NCBI GenBank assembly: GCA_963457665.1
Contig: OY735224.1
Span: 54,046,929 to 54,110,928 of the forward strand
Origin: Thysanoteuthis rhombus
Lineage: Eukaryota > Mollusca > Cephalopoda > Oegopsida > Thysanoteuthidae
Direction: 5' to 3'
Length of the DNA stretch: 64,000 nucleotides
How positions within the stretch are numbered: the stretch's first letter is position 1; each line of letters opens with the position of its first letter. Shown piece by piece: positions 10,496-22,162 of the stretch. The position numbers and the translations under genes were made by a program. The notes beneath the pieces were generated by a model, which saw only the letters and a list, made by a program, of their open reading frames with translations, was not told the origin of the DNA and searched no databases.

Positions 10496-11014
10496 GGTCA
10501 CGACGCGACAATTATAAAATGGTTACAATGATCAACCCTTAGCCGGGCGAAGCGGACATCAAAGACGACACGGTGCCGACAACGGCAGACTGCTGACTCA
10601 CCTTCCGGGGCGGACACTCGTTCCTTCACGATAAGCCTCTCCGTGAAGGTGCTCCCTCTAACGTTGTCAAAACATCGAATTCGTGTAACAACTTTTGGAA
10701 TTTTTTTAAAAATACGCTCCCAGAGCCAGTTATCGCATTTATCACTTCTGCCCGCCTCTGGCCGATGCTGCCATACCGGTTAGAGCGCGCTGTCGGCATT
10801 CTGACCCATAGAAAATGGCTTTAGTTCGATCCTCGAAAAGCCCTACGAACATCGAAGTCTGCGTTCAGGCGAACCGAGTTGCTTTACGCGCTAACCGACT
10901 GACGGACTCGAGGGTCTGCTGGCCTGGGCAGAGACTGTTCCTGACTACGACTACGGGACGAAGAAAAACTTAGGAAAGGGGATAGGCAAACCAGGTGCAC
11001 CAGCCACCGCTGCT
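10496..11014 (+). repeat. Linker plus module M6
   Basis: Same linker, then M6 from 10543 with hairpin 10623-10649 and tRNA-like segment 10760-10842. The end is shortened (GAAAAACTTAGGAAAGGGG) and joins O at GCACCAGCCACCGCTGC, as M3 does. Confidence 0.7.
10760..10842 (+). pseudogene. tRNA-like relic in M6
   Basis: Same 83-bp segment with GGTTAGAGCGC and GTTCGATCC. Confidence 0.38.
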
Positions 11015-11650
11015 TGTTCCAAACAACAACTGACAGGGGAGCATATTTAGGAAGGAGGATAGGCTAGCCTTGGGGCTGCTACACACATCTCACTTTCTCT
11101 ACGACTCTGATCGTTCGGGGCTCAGACTGGGAAGACAACACAAGCCACACCACAACAAACCTGTGATCGAACGCGTTTGGGGCCGGTAGGCCGTCAGGAG
11201 AGGGAGGGTCGTCGTTACTCGTACCGTCGACGGCTTCGTTCCGCAAACGGGTCGGGGAGCAGCAAGTTTGTAATTGGAGACTTCCACAAGCTGTAGAAGA
11301 AGGGTTAGAGAGAATAGTGAGTTGAAAAGCTAAGTCGATCTGAGAGACTATCCCCTGTTCTCTGGTGCGTGCAGCGTGTGCGGAGTGACGCTGCTTACGG
11401 GTCGGGAAGCATGGCTCGGACGGTTAGCCGGGAGGGAAGTCGTTTTGCCTGGATGTCGAGTAGCAAGAGGGACACGCGAGCCGTGTGCGCCAGACACCAC
11501 CGCCTGCTCCTCCAAGCAGGACTGGCAGCCGACCATTTGACTATTGTGCCGTCCCAAGTCAGGGCGGGGATGTCGGCTGTGTGGGCTGCAGAAGACCCTG
11601 ATAAGTGTTGCTCGATCTCTGGCCGACGTCGCACGCGTTTGGGGCCGGTA
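11015..11650 (+). repeat. Module O, truncated at the transglutaminase segment
   Basis: Repeats 7689-8330 closely. Homology stops after CGCACGCGTTTGGGGCCGGTA, where the first O reads TTTGGGATCGGTATGCAG. From here the sequence is transglutaminase intron. The break is the same in all three composite copies. Confidence 0.7.
11317..11374 (+). other. Candidate 58-nt mini-intron in truncated O
   Basis: Same arrangement as 7992-8049, differing by one base in the tract (TCTCTGG). Copies at 30295-30352 and 54673-54730. Confidence 0.35.
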
Positions 11651-11689
11651 GGATTTGGATGGTAATCGTTCCAATTCGCTTGTTTCCAG
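11651..11689 (+). other. Residual upstream intron and splice acceptor of transglutaminase exon
   Basis: About 39 bp that match no module. Ends in a pyrimidine-rich GCTTGTTTCCAG, a good 3' splice site directly before the exon. The rest of the original intron has been replaced by module O. Confidence 0.7.
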
Positions 11690-11855
11690 GGTTCTTCTGC
11701 TGTGGACCAGCTCCGTTGAAAGCTATCAAGAATGGAGAAGTCAACCAAGTATTTGACACTAACTTCATCTTCCCGGAATTAAACTCCGACCGCGTTTATT
11801 GGCTGAGAAACCCGCAGAGCGGCAGATGGGAGATTGTGCACGTTGAAAAAGATGC
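11690..11855 (+). CDS. Transglutaminase catalytic-core exon, isolated copy 1
   Basis: A single 166-bp exon. Read with one base of the preceding codon it gives about 55 residues beginning GFFCCGPAPLKAIKNGEV and continuing through FDTNFIFPELNSDRVYWL to VEKDA. This matches the segment just after the catalytic Asp of animal transglutaminases, where the family has CCGPxPVxAIKxGxV followed by DxPFVFAEVNxD. The NSD corresponds to the Asn-x-Asp that helps bind calcium in factor XIII. Transglutaminases cross-link proteins by joining glutamine to lysine; in arthropods they act in clotting and cuticle. The acceptor TTTCCAG and donor GC/GTAAGT are consensus. The left boundary splits a Gly codon and the right splits an Ala codon, both fitting the family. 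No neighbouring exon, including those with the catalytic Cys, His and Asp, is visible in the window, so this is a captured or stranded exon, not a whole gene. Family assignment is firm; function of this copy is unknown. Confidence 0.88.
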
Positions 11856-12125
11856 GTAAGTAATTTGATATCTGATAGAAAATAACTAGCGTTTAATGCT
11901 ACCAAGGTACCGAGAAAAATGTATCTTGAAAACGAGACCTACTTTTTGATGCCATATTATCAGAGTAATGACAAAAAAGTATAATTTGCTGTTAAGGATA
12001 ATGGTTATCCGTGCTGTGAAAGATGACAACATATATGAAATATATATATGAAATATACGGATACGCATTACATCTCATGTTCGTGGATGATAGAGGTTTG
12101 CTTTGCAATGACCTTGGTAAAAAAG
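11856..12125 (+). other. Downstream intron remnant of transglutaminase exon
   Basis: Starts with donor GTAAGTAATTTG and continues as AT-rich, module-free sequence with a small direct repeat of ATATATGAAAT near 12031-12052. The satellite resumes at 12126. Identical in arrangement in the other two copies, so this is the right-hand edge of the amplified unit. Confidence 0.75.
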
Positions 12126-15100
12126 TTTTTACCCGTCGATTTTATGGCTTTTTCTGGCGTAGTTTGACGTGCTGATTGCAACGGTACCATTGGATCGGGT
12201 GGATTTGATGTATTTTTCGATTCAGCCCAATTTGATGGAAATAGCCAATATTGACCGAAAATGCATTTTTACCGCATACATAAGTGAGCCGTCAAAAATG
12301 GTCTTTTGAATGTCATTTTTACCTATCGATTTTATGGCTTTTCCTGGCGTAGTTTGACGTGCTGATTGCAACAGTACCATTGGATCGGGTGGATTTGATG
12401 TATTTTTCGATTCAGCCCAATTTGATGATAATAGCTGCTATTGGTCGAGAAGGCTTTTCCAGCACATATACATAAGTGAGCCGTCAAAAATGGTCTTTTG
12501 AATGTCATTTTTACCTATCGATTTTATGGCTTTTTCTGGCGTAGTTTGACGTGCTGATTGCAACGGTACCATTGGATCGGGTGGATTTGATGTATTTTTC
12601 GATTCAGATCAATTTGATGAAAAAAGCCGCTATTGGTCGAGAAGGCACTTCCAGCACATACATAAGTGAGCCGTCAAAAATGGTCTTTTGAATGTCATTT
12701 TTACCTATCGATTTTATGGCTTTTTCTGGCGTAGTTTGACGTGCTGATTGCAACGGTACCATTGGATCGAGTGGATTTGATGTATTTTTCGATTCAGCCC
12801 AATTTGATGATAATAGCCGCTATTGGTCGAGAAGGCTTTTCCAGCACATATACATAAGTGAGCCGTAAAAAATGGTGTTTTGAATGTCATTTTTACCTAT
12901 CGATTTTATGGCTTTTTCTGGCGTAGTTTGACGTGCTGATTGCAACGGTACCATTGGATCGGGCGGATTTGATGTATTTTTCGATCCAGCCCAATTTGAT
13001 GAAAATAGCCAATATTGGTCGAGAAGGCACTTCCAGCACATACATAAGTGAGCCGTCAAAAATGGTCTTTTGAATGTCATTTTTACCTATCGATTTTATG
13101 GCTTTTTCTGGTGTAGTTTGATGTGCTGATTGCAACGGTACCATTGGATCGGGTGGATTTGATGTATTTTTCGATCCAGCCCAATTTCATGAAAATAGCC
13201 ACTACTGGTCGAGAAGGCACTTCCAGCACATACATAAGTTAGCTGTCAAAAATGGTCTTTCGAATGTCATTTTTACCTATCGATTTTATGGCTTTTTCTG
13301 GCGTAGTTTGACGTGCTGATTGCAACAGTACCATTGGATCGGGTGGATTTGATGTATTTTTCGATTCAGCACAATTTGATGAAAATAGCCGCTATTGGTC
13401 GAGAAGGCACTTCCAGCACATACATAAGTGAGCCGTCAAAAATGGTCTTTTGAATGTCATTTTTACCTATCGATTTTATGGTTTTTTCTGGCGTAGTTTG
13501 ACGTGCTGATTGCAACTGTACCATTGGATCGGGTGGATTTGATGTATTTTTCGATTCAGCCCAATTTGATGAAAATAGCCACTATTGGTCGAGAAGGCAC
13601 TTCCAGCACATACATAAGTGAGCCGTCAAAAATGGTCTTTTGAATGTCATTTTTACCTATCGATTTTTTGGCTTTTTCTGGCGTAGTTTGACGTGCTGAT
13701 TGCAACAGTACCATTGGATCGGGTGGATTTGATGTATTTTTCGATTCAGCCCAATTTGATGAAAATAGCCGCTATTGTTCGAGAAGGCACTTCCAGCACA
13801 TACATAAGTGAGCCGTCAAAAATGGTCTTTTGAATGTCATTTTTACCTATCGATTTCATGGCTTTTTCTGGCGTAGTTTGACGTGCTGATTGCAACGGTA
13901 CCATTGGATTGGGTGGATTTGATGTATTTTTCGATTCAGCCCAATTTGATGGAAATAGCCAATATTGACCGAAAATGCATTTTTACTGCATATATATGTG
14001 AGCTGTCAAAAATGGTCTTTTGAATGTCATTTTTACCTATCGATTTTATGGCTTTTTCTGGCGTAGTTTGACGTGCTGATTGCAACGGTACCATTGGTTC
14101 GGGTGGATTTGATGTATTTTTCGATTCAGCCCAATTTGATGAAAATAGCCGCTATTGGTCGAGAAGGCACTTCCAGCACATACATAAGTGAGCCGTCAAA
14201 AATGGTCTTTTGAATGTCATTTTTACCTATCGATTTTATGGCTTTTTCTGGCGTAGTTTGACGTGCTGATTGCAACGGTACCATTGGATCGGGTGGATTT
14301 GATGTATTTTTCGATTTAGCCCAATTTGATGAAAATAGCCGCTATTGGTCGAGAAGGCACTTCCAGCACATACATAAGTGAGCCGTCAAAAGTGGTCTTT
14401 TGAATGTCATTTTTACTTATATATTTTATGGCTTTTTCTGGCGTAGTTTGACGTGCAGATTGCAACGGTACCATTGGATCGGGTGTATTTAATGTATTTT
14501 TCGATTCAGCCCAATTTGATAGAAATAGCCAATATTGACAGAAAATGCATTTTTACCGCATACATAAGTGAGCCATCAAAAATGGTCTTTTGAATGTCAT
14601 TTTTACCTATCGATTTTATGGCTTTTTCTGGCGTAGTTTGACGTGCTGATTGCAACGGTACCATTGGATCGGGTGGATTTGATGTATTTTTCGATTCAGC
14701 ACAATTTGATGAAAATAGCCGCTATTGGTCGAGAAGGCACTTCCAGCACATACATAAGTGAGCCGTCAAAAATGGTCTTTTGAATGTCATTTTTACCTAT
14801 CGATTTTATGGCTTTTTCTGACGTAGTTTGATGTGCTGATTGCAACGGTACCATTGGATCGGGTGGATTTGATGTATTTTTCGACTCAGCCCAATTTGAT
14901 GGAAAAAGCCGCTATTGGTCGAGAAGGCACTTCCATAAGGGAGCCATCAAAAATGGTCTTTTGAATGTCATTTTTACCTACCGATTTTATGCCTTTTCTG
15001 GCGTAGTTTGACGTGCTGATTGCAACGGTACATTTGGATCGGGTGGATTTGATGTATTTTTCGACTCAGCCCAATTTGATGGAAAAAGCCGCTATTGGTC

Positions 15101-18100
15101 GAGAAGGCACTTCCATAAGGGAGACATCAAAAATGGTCTTTTGAATGTCATTTTTACCTATCGATTTTATGGCTTTTTCTGGCGTAGTTTGACGTGCTGA
15201 TTGCAACTGTACCATTGGATCGGGTGGATTTGATGTATTTTTCGACTCAGCCCAATTTGATGGAAAAAGCCACTATTGGTCGAGAAGGCACTTCCATAAG
15301 GGAGCCATCAAAAATGGTCTTTTGAATGTCATTTTTACCTATCGATTTTATGGCTTTTTCTGGCGTAGTTTGACGTGCTGATTGCAACGGTACCATTGGA
15401 TCGGGTGGATTTGATGTATTTTTCGACTCAGCCCAATTTGATGGAAAAAGTTGCTATTGGTCGAGAAGGCACTTCCATAAGGGAGCCATCAAAAATGGTC
15501 TTTTGAATGTCATTTTTACCTATCGATTTTATGGCTTTTTCTGGCGTAGTTTGACGTGCTGATTGCAACGGTACCATTGGATCGGGTGGATTTGATGTAT
15601 TTTTCGACTCAGCCCAATTTGATGGAAAAAGCCGCTATTGGTCGAGAAGGCACTTCCATAAGGGAGCCATCAAAAATGGTCTTTTGAATGTCATTTTTAC
15701 CTATCGATTTTATGGCTTTTTCTGGCGTAGTTTGACGTGCTGATTGCAACGGTACCATTGGATCGGGTGGATTTGATGTATTTTTCGACTCGGCCCAATT
15801 TGATGGAAAAAGCCGCTATTGGTCGAGAAGGCACTTCCATAAGGGAGCCATCAAAAATGGTCTTTTGAATGTCAGTTTTACCTATCGATTTTATGGCTTT
15901 TTCTGGCGTAGTTTGACGTGCTGATTGCAACAGTACCATTGGATCGGCTGGATTTGATGTATTTTTCGATTCAGCCCAATTTGATGGAAAAAGCCACTAT
16001 TGGTCGAGAAGGCACTTCCATAAGGGAGCCATCAAAAATGGTCTTTTGAATGTCATTTTTACCTATCGATTTTATGGCTTTTTCTGGCGTAGTTTGACGT
16101 GCTGATTGCAACGGTACCATTGGATCGGGTGGATTTGATGTATTTTTCGACTCAGCCCAATTTGATGGAAAAAGCCGCTATTGGTCGAGAAGGCACTTCC
16201 ATAAGGGAGCCATCAAAAATGGTCTTTTGAATGTCATTTTTACCTATCGATTTTATGGCTTTTTCTGGCGTAGTTTGACGTGCTGATTGCAACGGTACCA
16301 TTGGATCGGGTGGATTTGATGTATTTTTCGACTCAGCCCAATTTGATAGAAAAAGCCGCTATTGGTCGAGAAGGCACTTCCATGAGGGAGCCATCAAAAA
16401 TGGTCTTTTGAATGTTTTTTTTACCTATCGATTTTATGGCTTTTTCTGGCGTAGTTTGACGTGCTGATTGCAACGGTACCATTGGATCGGGTTGATTTGA
16501 TGTATTTTTCGACTCAGCCCAATTTGATGGAAAAAGCCGCTATTGGTGTAGAAGGCACTTCCATAAGGGAGCCATCAAAAATGGTCTTTTGAATGTCATT
16601 TTTACCTATAGATTTTATTGCTTTTTCCGGCGTAGTTTGACGTGCTGATTGCAACGGTACCATTGGATCGGGTGGATTTGATGTATTTTTTGACTCAGCC
16701 CAATTTGATGGAAAAAGCCGCTATTGGTCGAGAAGGCACTTCCATAAGGGAGCCATCAAAAATGGTCTTTTGAATGTCATTTTTACCTATCGATTTTATG
16801 GCTTTTTCTGGCGTAGTTTGACGTGCTGATTGCAACGGTACCATTGGATCGGGTGGATTTGATGTATTTTTCGACTCAGCCCAATTTGATGGAAAAAGCC
16901 GCTATTGGTCGAGAAGGCACTTCAATAAGGATGCCATCAAAAATGGTCTTTTGAATGTCATTTTTACCTATCAATTATATGGCTTTTTCTGGCGTAGTTT
17001 GACGTGCTGATTGCAACGGTACCATTGGATCGGGTGGATTTGATGTATTTTTTGACTCAGCCCAATTTGATGGAAAAAGCCGCTATTGGTCGAGAAGGCA
17101 CTTCCATAAGGGAGCCATCAAAAATGGTCTTTTGAATGTCATTTTTACCTACCGATTTTATGGCTTTTTCTGGCGTAGTTTGACGTGCTGATTGCAACGG
17201 TACCATTGGATCGGGTGGATTTATGTGTTTTTTGACTCAGCCCAATTTGATGGAAAAAGCCGCTATTGGTCGATAAGGCACTTCCATAAGGGCGCCATCA
17301 AAAATGGTCTTTTGAATGTCATTTTTACCTATCGATTTTATGGCTTTTTCTGGCGTAGTTTGACGTGCTGATTGCAACGGTACCATTGGATTGGGTTGAT
17401 TTGATGCATTTTTCGACTCAGCCCAATTTGATGGAAGAAGCCGCTATTGGTTGAGAAGGCACTTCCATAAGGGAGCCATCAAAAATGGTCTTTTGAATGT
17501 CATTTTTACATATCGATTTTATGGCTTTTTCTGGCGTAGTTTGACGTGCTGATTGCAACAGTACCATTGGATTGGATGGATTTGATGTATTTTTCGACTC
17601 AGCCCAATTTGATGGAAAAAGCCGCTATTGGTCGAGAAGGCACTTCCATAAGGGAGCCATCAAAAATGGTCTTTTGAATGTCATTTTTACCTATCGATTT
17701 TATGGCTTTTTCTGGCGCAGTTTGACGTGCTGATTGCAACGGTACCATTGGATCGGGTGGATTTGATGTAATTCTCGACTCAGCCCAATTTGATGGAAAA
17801 AGCTGCTATTTACGAGAAGGCACTTCCATAAAAGAGCCATCAAAAATGGTCCTTTGAATGTCATTTTTACCTATCGATTTTATGGCTTTTTCTGGCGTAG
17901 TTTGACGTGCTGATTGCAACGGTACCATTGGATCGGGTGGATTTGATGTATTTTTTGATTCAGCCCAATTTGTTGGAGATAGCCAATATTGACCGAAAAT
18001 GCATTTTTACTGCATACATAAGTGAGCTGTCAAAAATGGTCTTTTGAAGGTCATTTTTACCTATTGATTTTATGGCTTTTTCTGGCGTAGTTTGACGTGC

Positions 18101-21100
18101 TGATTGCAACGGTACCATTGGATCGGGTGGATTTGATGTATTTTTCGACTCAGCCCAATTTGATGGAAAAAGCCGCTATTGGTCGAGAAGGCACTTCCAT
18201 AAGGGAGCCATCAAAAATGGTCTTTTGAATGTCATTTTTACCTATCGATTTTATGGCTTTTTCTGGTGTAGTTTGACGTGCTGATTGCAACAGTACCATT
18301 GGATTGGGTTGATTTGATGCATTTTTCGACTCAGCCCAATTTAATGGAAGAAGCCGCTATTGGTTGAGAAGGCACTTCCATAAGGGAGCCATCAAAAATG
18401 GTCTTTTGAATGTCATTTTTACATATCGATTTTATGGCTTTTTCTGGCGTAGTTTGACGTGCTGATTGCAACAGTACCATTGGATTGGATGGATTTGATG
18501 TATTTTTCGACTCAGCCCAATTTGATGGAAAAAGCCGCTATTGGTCGAGAAGGCACTTCCATAAGGGAGCCATCAAAAATGGTCTTTTGAATGTCATTTT
18601 TACATATCGATTTTATGGCTTTTTCTGGCGTAGTTTGACGTGCTGATTGCAACAGTACCATTGGATTGGATGGATTTGATGTATTTTTCGACTCAGCCCA
18701 ATTTGATGGAAAAAGCCGCTATTGGTCGAGAAGGCACTTCCATAAGGGAGCCATCAAAAATGGTCTTTTGAATGTCATTTTTACCTATCGATTTTATGGC
18801 TTTTTCTGGCGCAGTTTGACTTGCTGATTGCAACGGTACCATTGGATCGGGTGGATTTGATGTAATTCTCGACTCAGCCCAATTTGATGGAAAAAGCTGC
18901 TATTTACGAGAAGGCACTTCCATAAAAGAGCCATCAAAAATGGTCCTTTGAATGTCATTTTTACCTATCGATTTTATGGCTTTTTCTGGCGTAGTTTGAC
19001 GTGCTGATTGCAACGGTACCATTGGATCGGGTGGATTTGATGTATTTTTTGATTCAGCCCAATTTGTTGGAGATAGCCAATATTGACCGAAAATGCATTT
19101 TTACTGCATACATAAGTGAGCTGTCAAAAATGGTCTTTTGAAGGTCATTTTTACCTATTGATTTTATGGCTTTTTCTGGCGTAGTTTGACGTGCTGATTG
19201 CAACGGTACCATTGGATCGGGTGGATTTGATGTATTTTTCGACTCAGCCCAATTTGATGGAAAAAGCCGCTATTGGTCGAGAAGGCACTTCCATAAGGGA
19301 GCCATCAAAAATGGTCTTTTGAATGTCATTTTTACCTATCGATTTTATGGCTTTTTCTGGTGTAGTTTGACGTGCTGATTGCAACAGTACCATTGGATTG
19401 GGTTGATTTGATGCATTTTTCGACTCAGCCCAATTTAATGGAAGAAGCCGCTATTGGTTGAGAAGGCACTTCCATAAGGGAGCCATCAAAAATGGTCTTT
19501 TGAATGTCATTTTTACATATCGATTTTATGGCTTTTTCTGGCGTAGTTTGACGTGCTGATTGCAACAGTACCATTGGATTGGATGGATTTGATGTATTTT
19601 TCGACTCAGCCCAATTTGATGGAAAAAGCCGGTATTGGTCGAGAAGGCACTTCCATAAGGGAGCCATCAAAAATGGTCTTTTGAATGTCATTTTTACCTA
19701 TCGATTTTATGGCTTTTTCTGGCGCAGTTTGACGTGCTGATTGCAACGGTACCATTGGATCGGGTGGATTTGATGTAATTCTCGACTCAGCCCAATTTGA
19801 TGGAAAAAGCTGCTATTTACGAGAAGGCACTTCCATAAAAGAGCCATCAAAAATGGTCCTTTGAATGTCATTTTTACCTATCGATTTTATGGCTTTTTCT
19901 GGCGTAGTTTGACGTGCTGATTGCAACGGTAACATTGGATCGGGTGGATTTGATGTATTTTTCGACTCAGCCTAATTTGATGGAAATTGCCAATATTGAC
20001 CGAAAATTCATTTTTACCGCATACATAAGTGAGCCATCAAAAATGGTCTTTTGAATGTCATTTTTACCTATCGATCATATGGCTTTTTCTGGCGTAGTTT
20101 GACGTGCTGATTGCAACGGTACCATTGGATCGGGTGGATTTGATGTATTTTTCGATTCAGCCCAATTCGTTGGAAATAGCCAATATTGACCGAAAATGCA
20201 TTTTTACTGCATACATAAGTGAGCCATCAAAAAAGGTCTTTTGAAGGTCATTTTTACCTCTCGATTTTATGGCTTTTTCTGGCGTAGTTTGACGTGCTGA
20301 TTACAACGCTACCATTGGATCGGGTGGATTTGATGTATTTTTCGATTCAGCCCAATTTGATCGACAAAGCCGCTATTGGTCGAGAAGGCACTTCCATAAG
20401 GGAGCCATCAAAAATGGTCTTTTGAATGTCATTTTTACCTATCGATTTTATGGCTTTTTCTGGCGTAGTTTGACGTGCTGATTTCAACAGTACCATTGGA
20501 TTGGTTGGATTTGATGTATTTTTCGACTCAGCCCAATTTGATGGAAAAAGCCGCTATTGGTCGAGAAGGCACTTCCATAAGGGAGCCATCAAAAATGGTC
20601 TTTTGAATGTCATTTTTACCTATCGATTTTATGGCTTTTTCTGGCGCAGTTTGACGTGCTGATTGCAACAGTACCATTGGATCGGGTGGATTTGATGTAA
20701 TTATCGACTCAGCCTTATTTGATGGAAAAAGCTGCTATTTACGAGAAGGCACTTCCATAAGAGAGCCATCAAAAATGGTCCTTTGAATGTCATTTTTACC
20801 TATCGATTTTATGGCTTTTTCTGGCGTAGTTTGACGTGCTGATTGCAACGGTAACATTGGATCGGGTGGATTTGATGTATTTTTCGACTCAGCCTAATTT
20901 GATGGGAATTGCCAATATTGACCGAAAATTCATTTGTACCGCATACATAAGTGAGCCATCAAAAATGGTCTTTTGAATGTCATTTTTACCTATCGATCAT
21001 ATGGCTTTTTCTGGCGTAGTTTGACGTGCTGATTGCAACGGTACCATTGGATCGGGTGGATTTGATATATTTTTCGATTCAGCCCAATTCGTTGGAAATA

Positions 21101-22075
21101 GCCAATATTGACCGAAAATGCATTTTTACTGCATACATAAGTGAGCCATCAAAAAAGGTCTTTTGAAGGTCATTTTTACCTCTCGATTTTATGGCTTTTT
21201 CTGGCGTAGTTTGACGTGCTGATTGCAACAATACCATTGGATCGGGTGGATTTGATGTATTTTTCAACTCAGCCCAATTTGATGGAAATAGCCAATATTG
21301 ACCGAAAATGCATTTTTACCGCATACATAAGTGAGCCGTCAAAAATGGTCTTTTGAATGTCATTTTTACCTATCGATTTTATGGCTCTTTCTGGCGTAGT
21401 TTGACGTGCTTATTGCAACGGTACCATTGGATCGGATGGATTTGATGTATTTATCGATTCAGCCCAATTTGATGAAATAGCTGCTATTGGTCGAGAAGGC
21501 ACTTCCAGCGCATAGATAAGTGAGCCGTCACAAATGGTCTTTTGAATGTCATTTTTACCTATCGATTTTATGGCTTTTTCTGGCGTAGTTTGACGTGCTG
21601 ATTGCAACAATACCATTGGATCGGGTGGATTGGATGTATTTTTCGATTCAGCTCAATTTGATTGAAATAGCCAATATTGAACGAAAATGCATTTTTACCG
21701 CAAACATAAGTGAGCCGTCAAAAATTGTCTTTTGAATGTCATTTTTACCTATCGATTTTATGGATTTTTCTGGCGTAGTTTGACGTGCTGATTTTAATGG
21801 TACCATTGGATCGGGTGGATTTGATGTATTTTTCGACTCAGCCCAATTTGATGGAAATAGCCAATATTGACTGAAAATGCATTTTTACTGCTACATAAGT
21901 GAGCCGTCAAAAATGGTCTTTTGAATGTCATTTTTCCCTATCGATTTTATGGCTTTTTCTGGCGTAGTTTGACGTGCTGATTGCAACGGTACCATTGGAT
22001 CGGTTGGATTTGATGTATTTTTCGATTCAGCCTAATTTGATGGAAATAGCTGCTATTGGCCGAAAATGCATTTCT
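12126..22075 (+). repeat. Satellite block 2, about 53 monomers, B/A then mainly C type
   Basis: The first part (12126 to about 14870) is 190-bp monomers, mostly type B with some A. From about 14880 most monomers are the 181-bp type C (CTTCCATAAGGGAGCCATC), with interspersed A types after 17940. The last ones, 21240-22075, are mixed and more diverged. All monomers share one orientation. The block ends at TGCATTTCTA, where a 5S-derived relic begins. No gene seen. Confidence 0.95.
17403..20503 (+). repeat. Higher-order repeat of five to six monomers in block 2
   Basis: The marker GATGCATTTTTCGACTCAGC recurs at 17403, 18316 and 19410, spacings of 913 and 1094 bp, which differ by exactly one 181-bp monomer. 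Accompanying markers such as AGCTGCTATTTACGAGAAGG repeat in register. A second pair, GGTAACATTGGATCGGG near 19929 and 20851, is spaced by about 922 bp. Confidence 0.75.
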
Positions 22076-22162
22076 AACATTTAAGTACTGATCAGGCTCG
22101 ATGCTGCCTAACATTGGTGATCGAACAAGAACTGGTACTCCCAGCGTGATTTGAATGTAAGC
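22076..22162 (-). pseudogene. 5S rRNA-derived relic, truncated at its 3' end
   Basis: Read on the minus strand, the segment runs from GCTTACATTC to CAGTACTTAAATG and aligns without gaps to nucleotides 1 to about 85 of insect 5S rRNA. By my count about 54 of the first 80 positions agree, and 38 of 50 over nucleotides 31-80. Conserved parts include GTTCTTGTTCGATCACC, TTAGGCAGCATCGAGC (the A-box region of the internal promoter) and CAGTACTTAAATG. Most changes are C-to-T or G-to-A, as in an old decayed copy. The last third of the gene is missing and the satellite begins at that point. A GATATAA lies about 20 bp upstream of its 5' end. It could also be the head of a 5S-derived SINE. Confidence 0.7.

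Larger units (their letters stand above)
4264..12125 (+). repeat. Composite block, copy 1 (modules O, N, M plus transglutaminase exon)
   Basis: A 7.9-kb non-satellite block, visibly richer in G+C and CpG than the flanking satellite. Order: O', N, M1, partial N, M2, M3, O, N, M4, M5, M6, truncated O, transglutaminase exon with intron flanks. It recurs at 22076-31103 (longer on the left) and at 47620-55481. It is internally tandem: the stretch 7215-8330 is repeated at about 10543-11650, and N recurs about 3.8 kb downstream. I do not recognise the modules as a known transposon family. Confidence 0.85.

Noticed and set aside
11605-11859. 84-codon frame starting inside module O, as a complete small protein
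   Set aside because: Only the part after the TTTCCAG acceptor is transglutaminase. The upstream codons are module O and intron, and the tail reads through the donor.
12126-22075. Regular repeats with a variable part, considered as a CRISPR array
   Set aside because: Period is 181-190 bp, the variable part has only two or three states, and the context is eukaryotic satellite.
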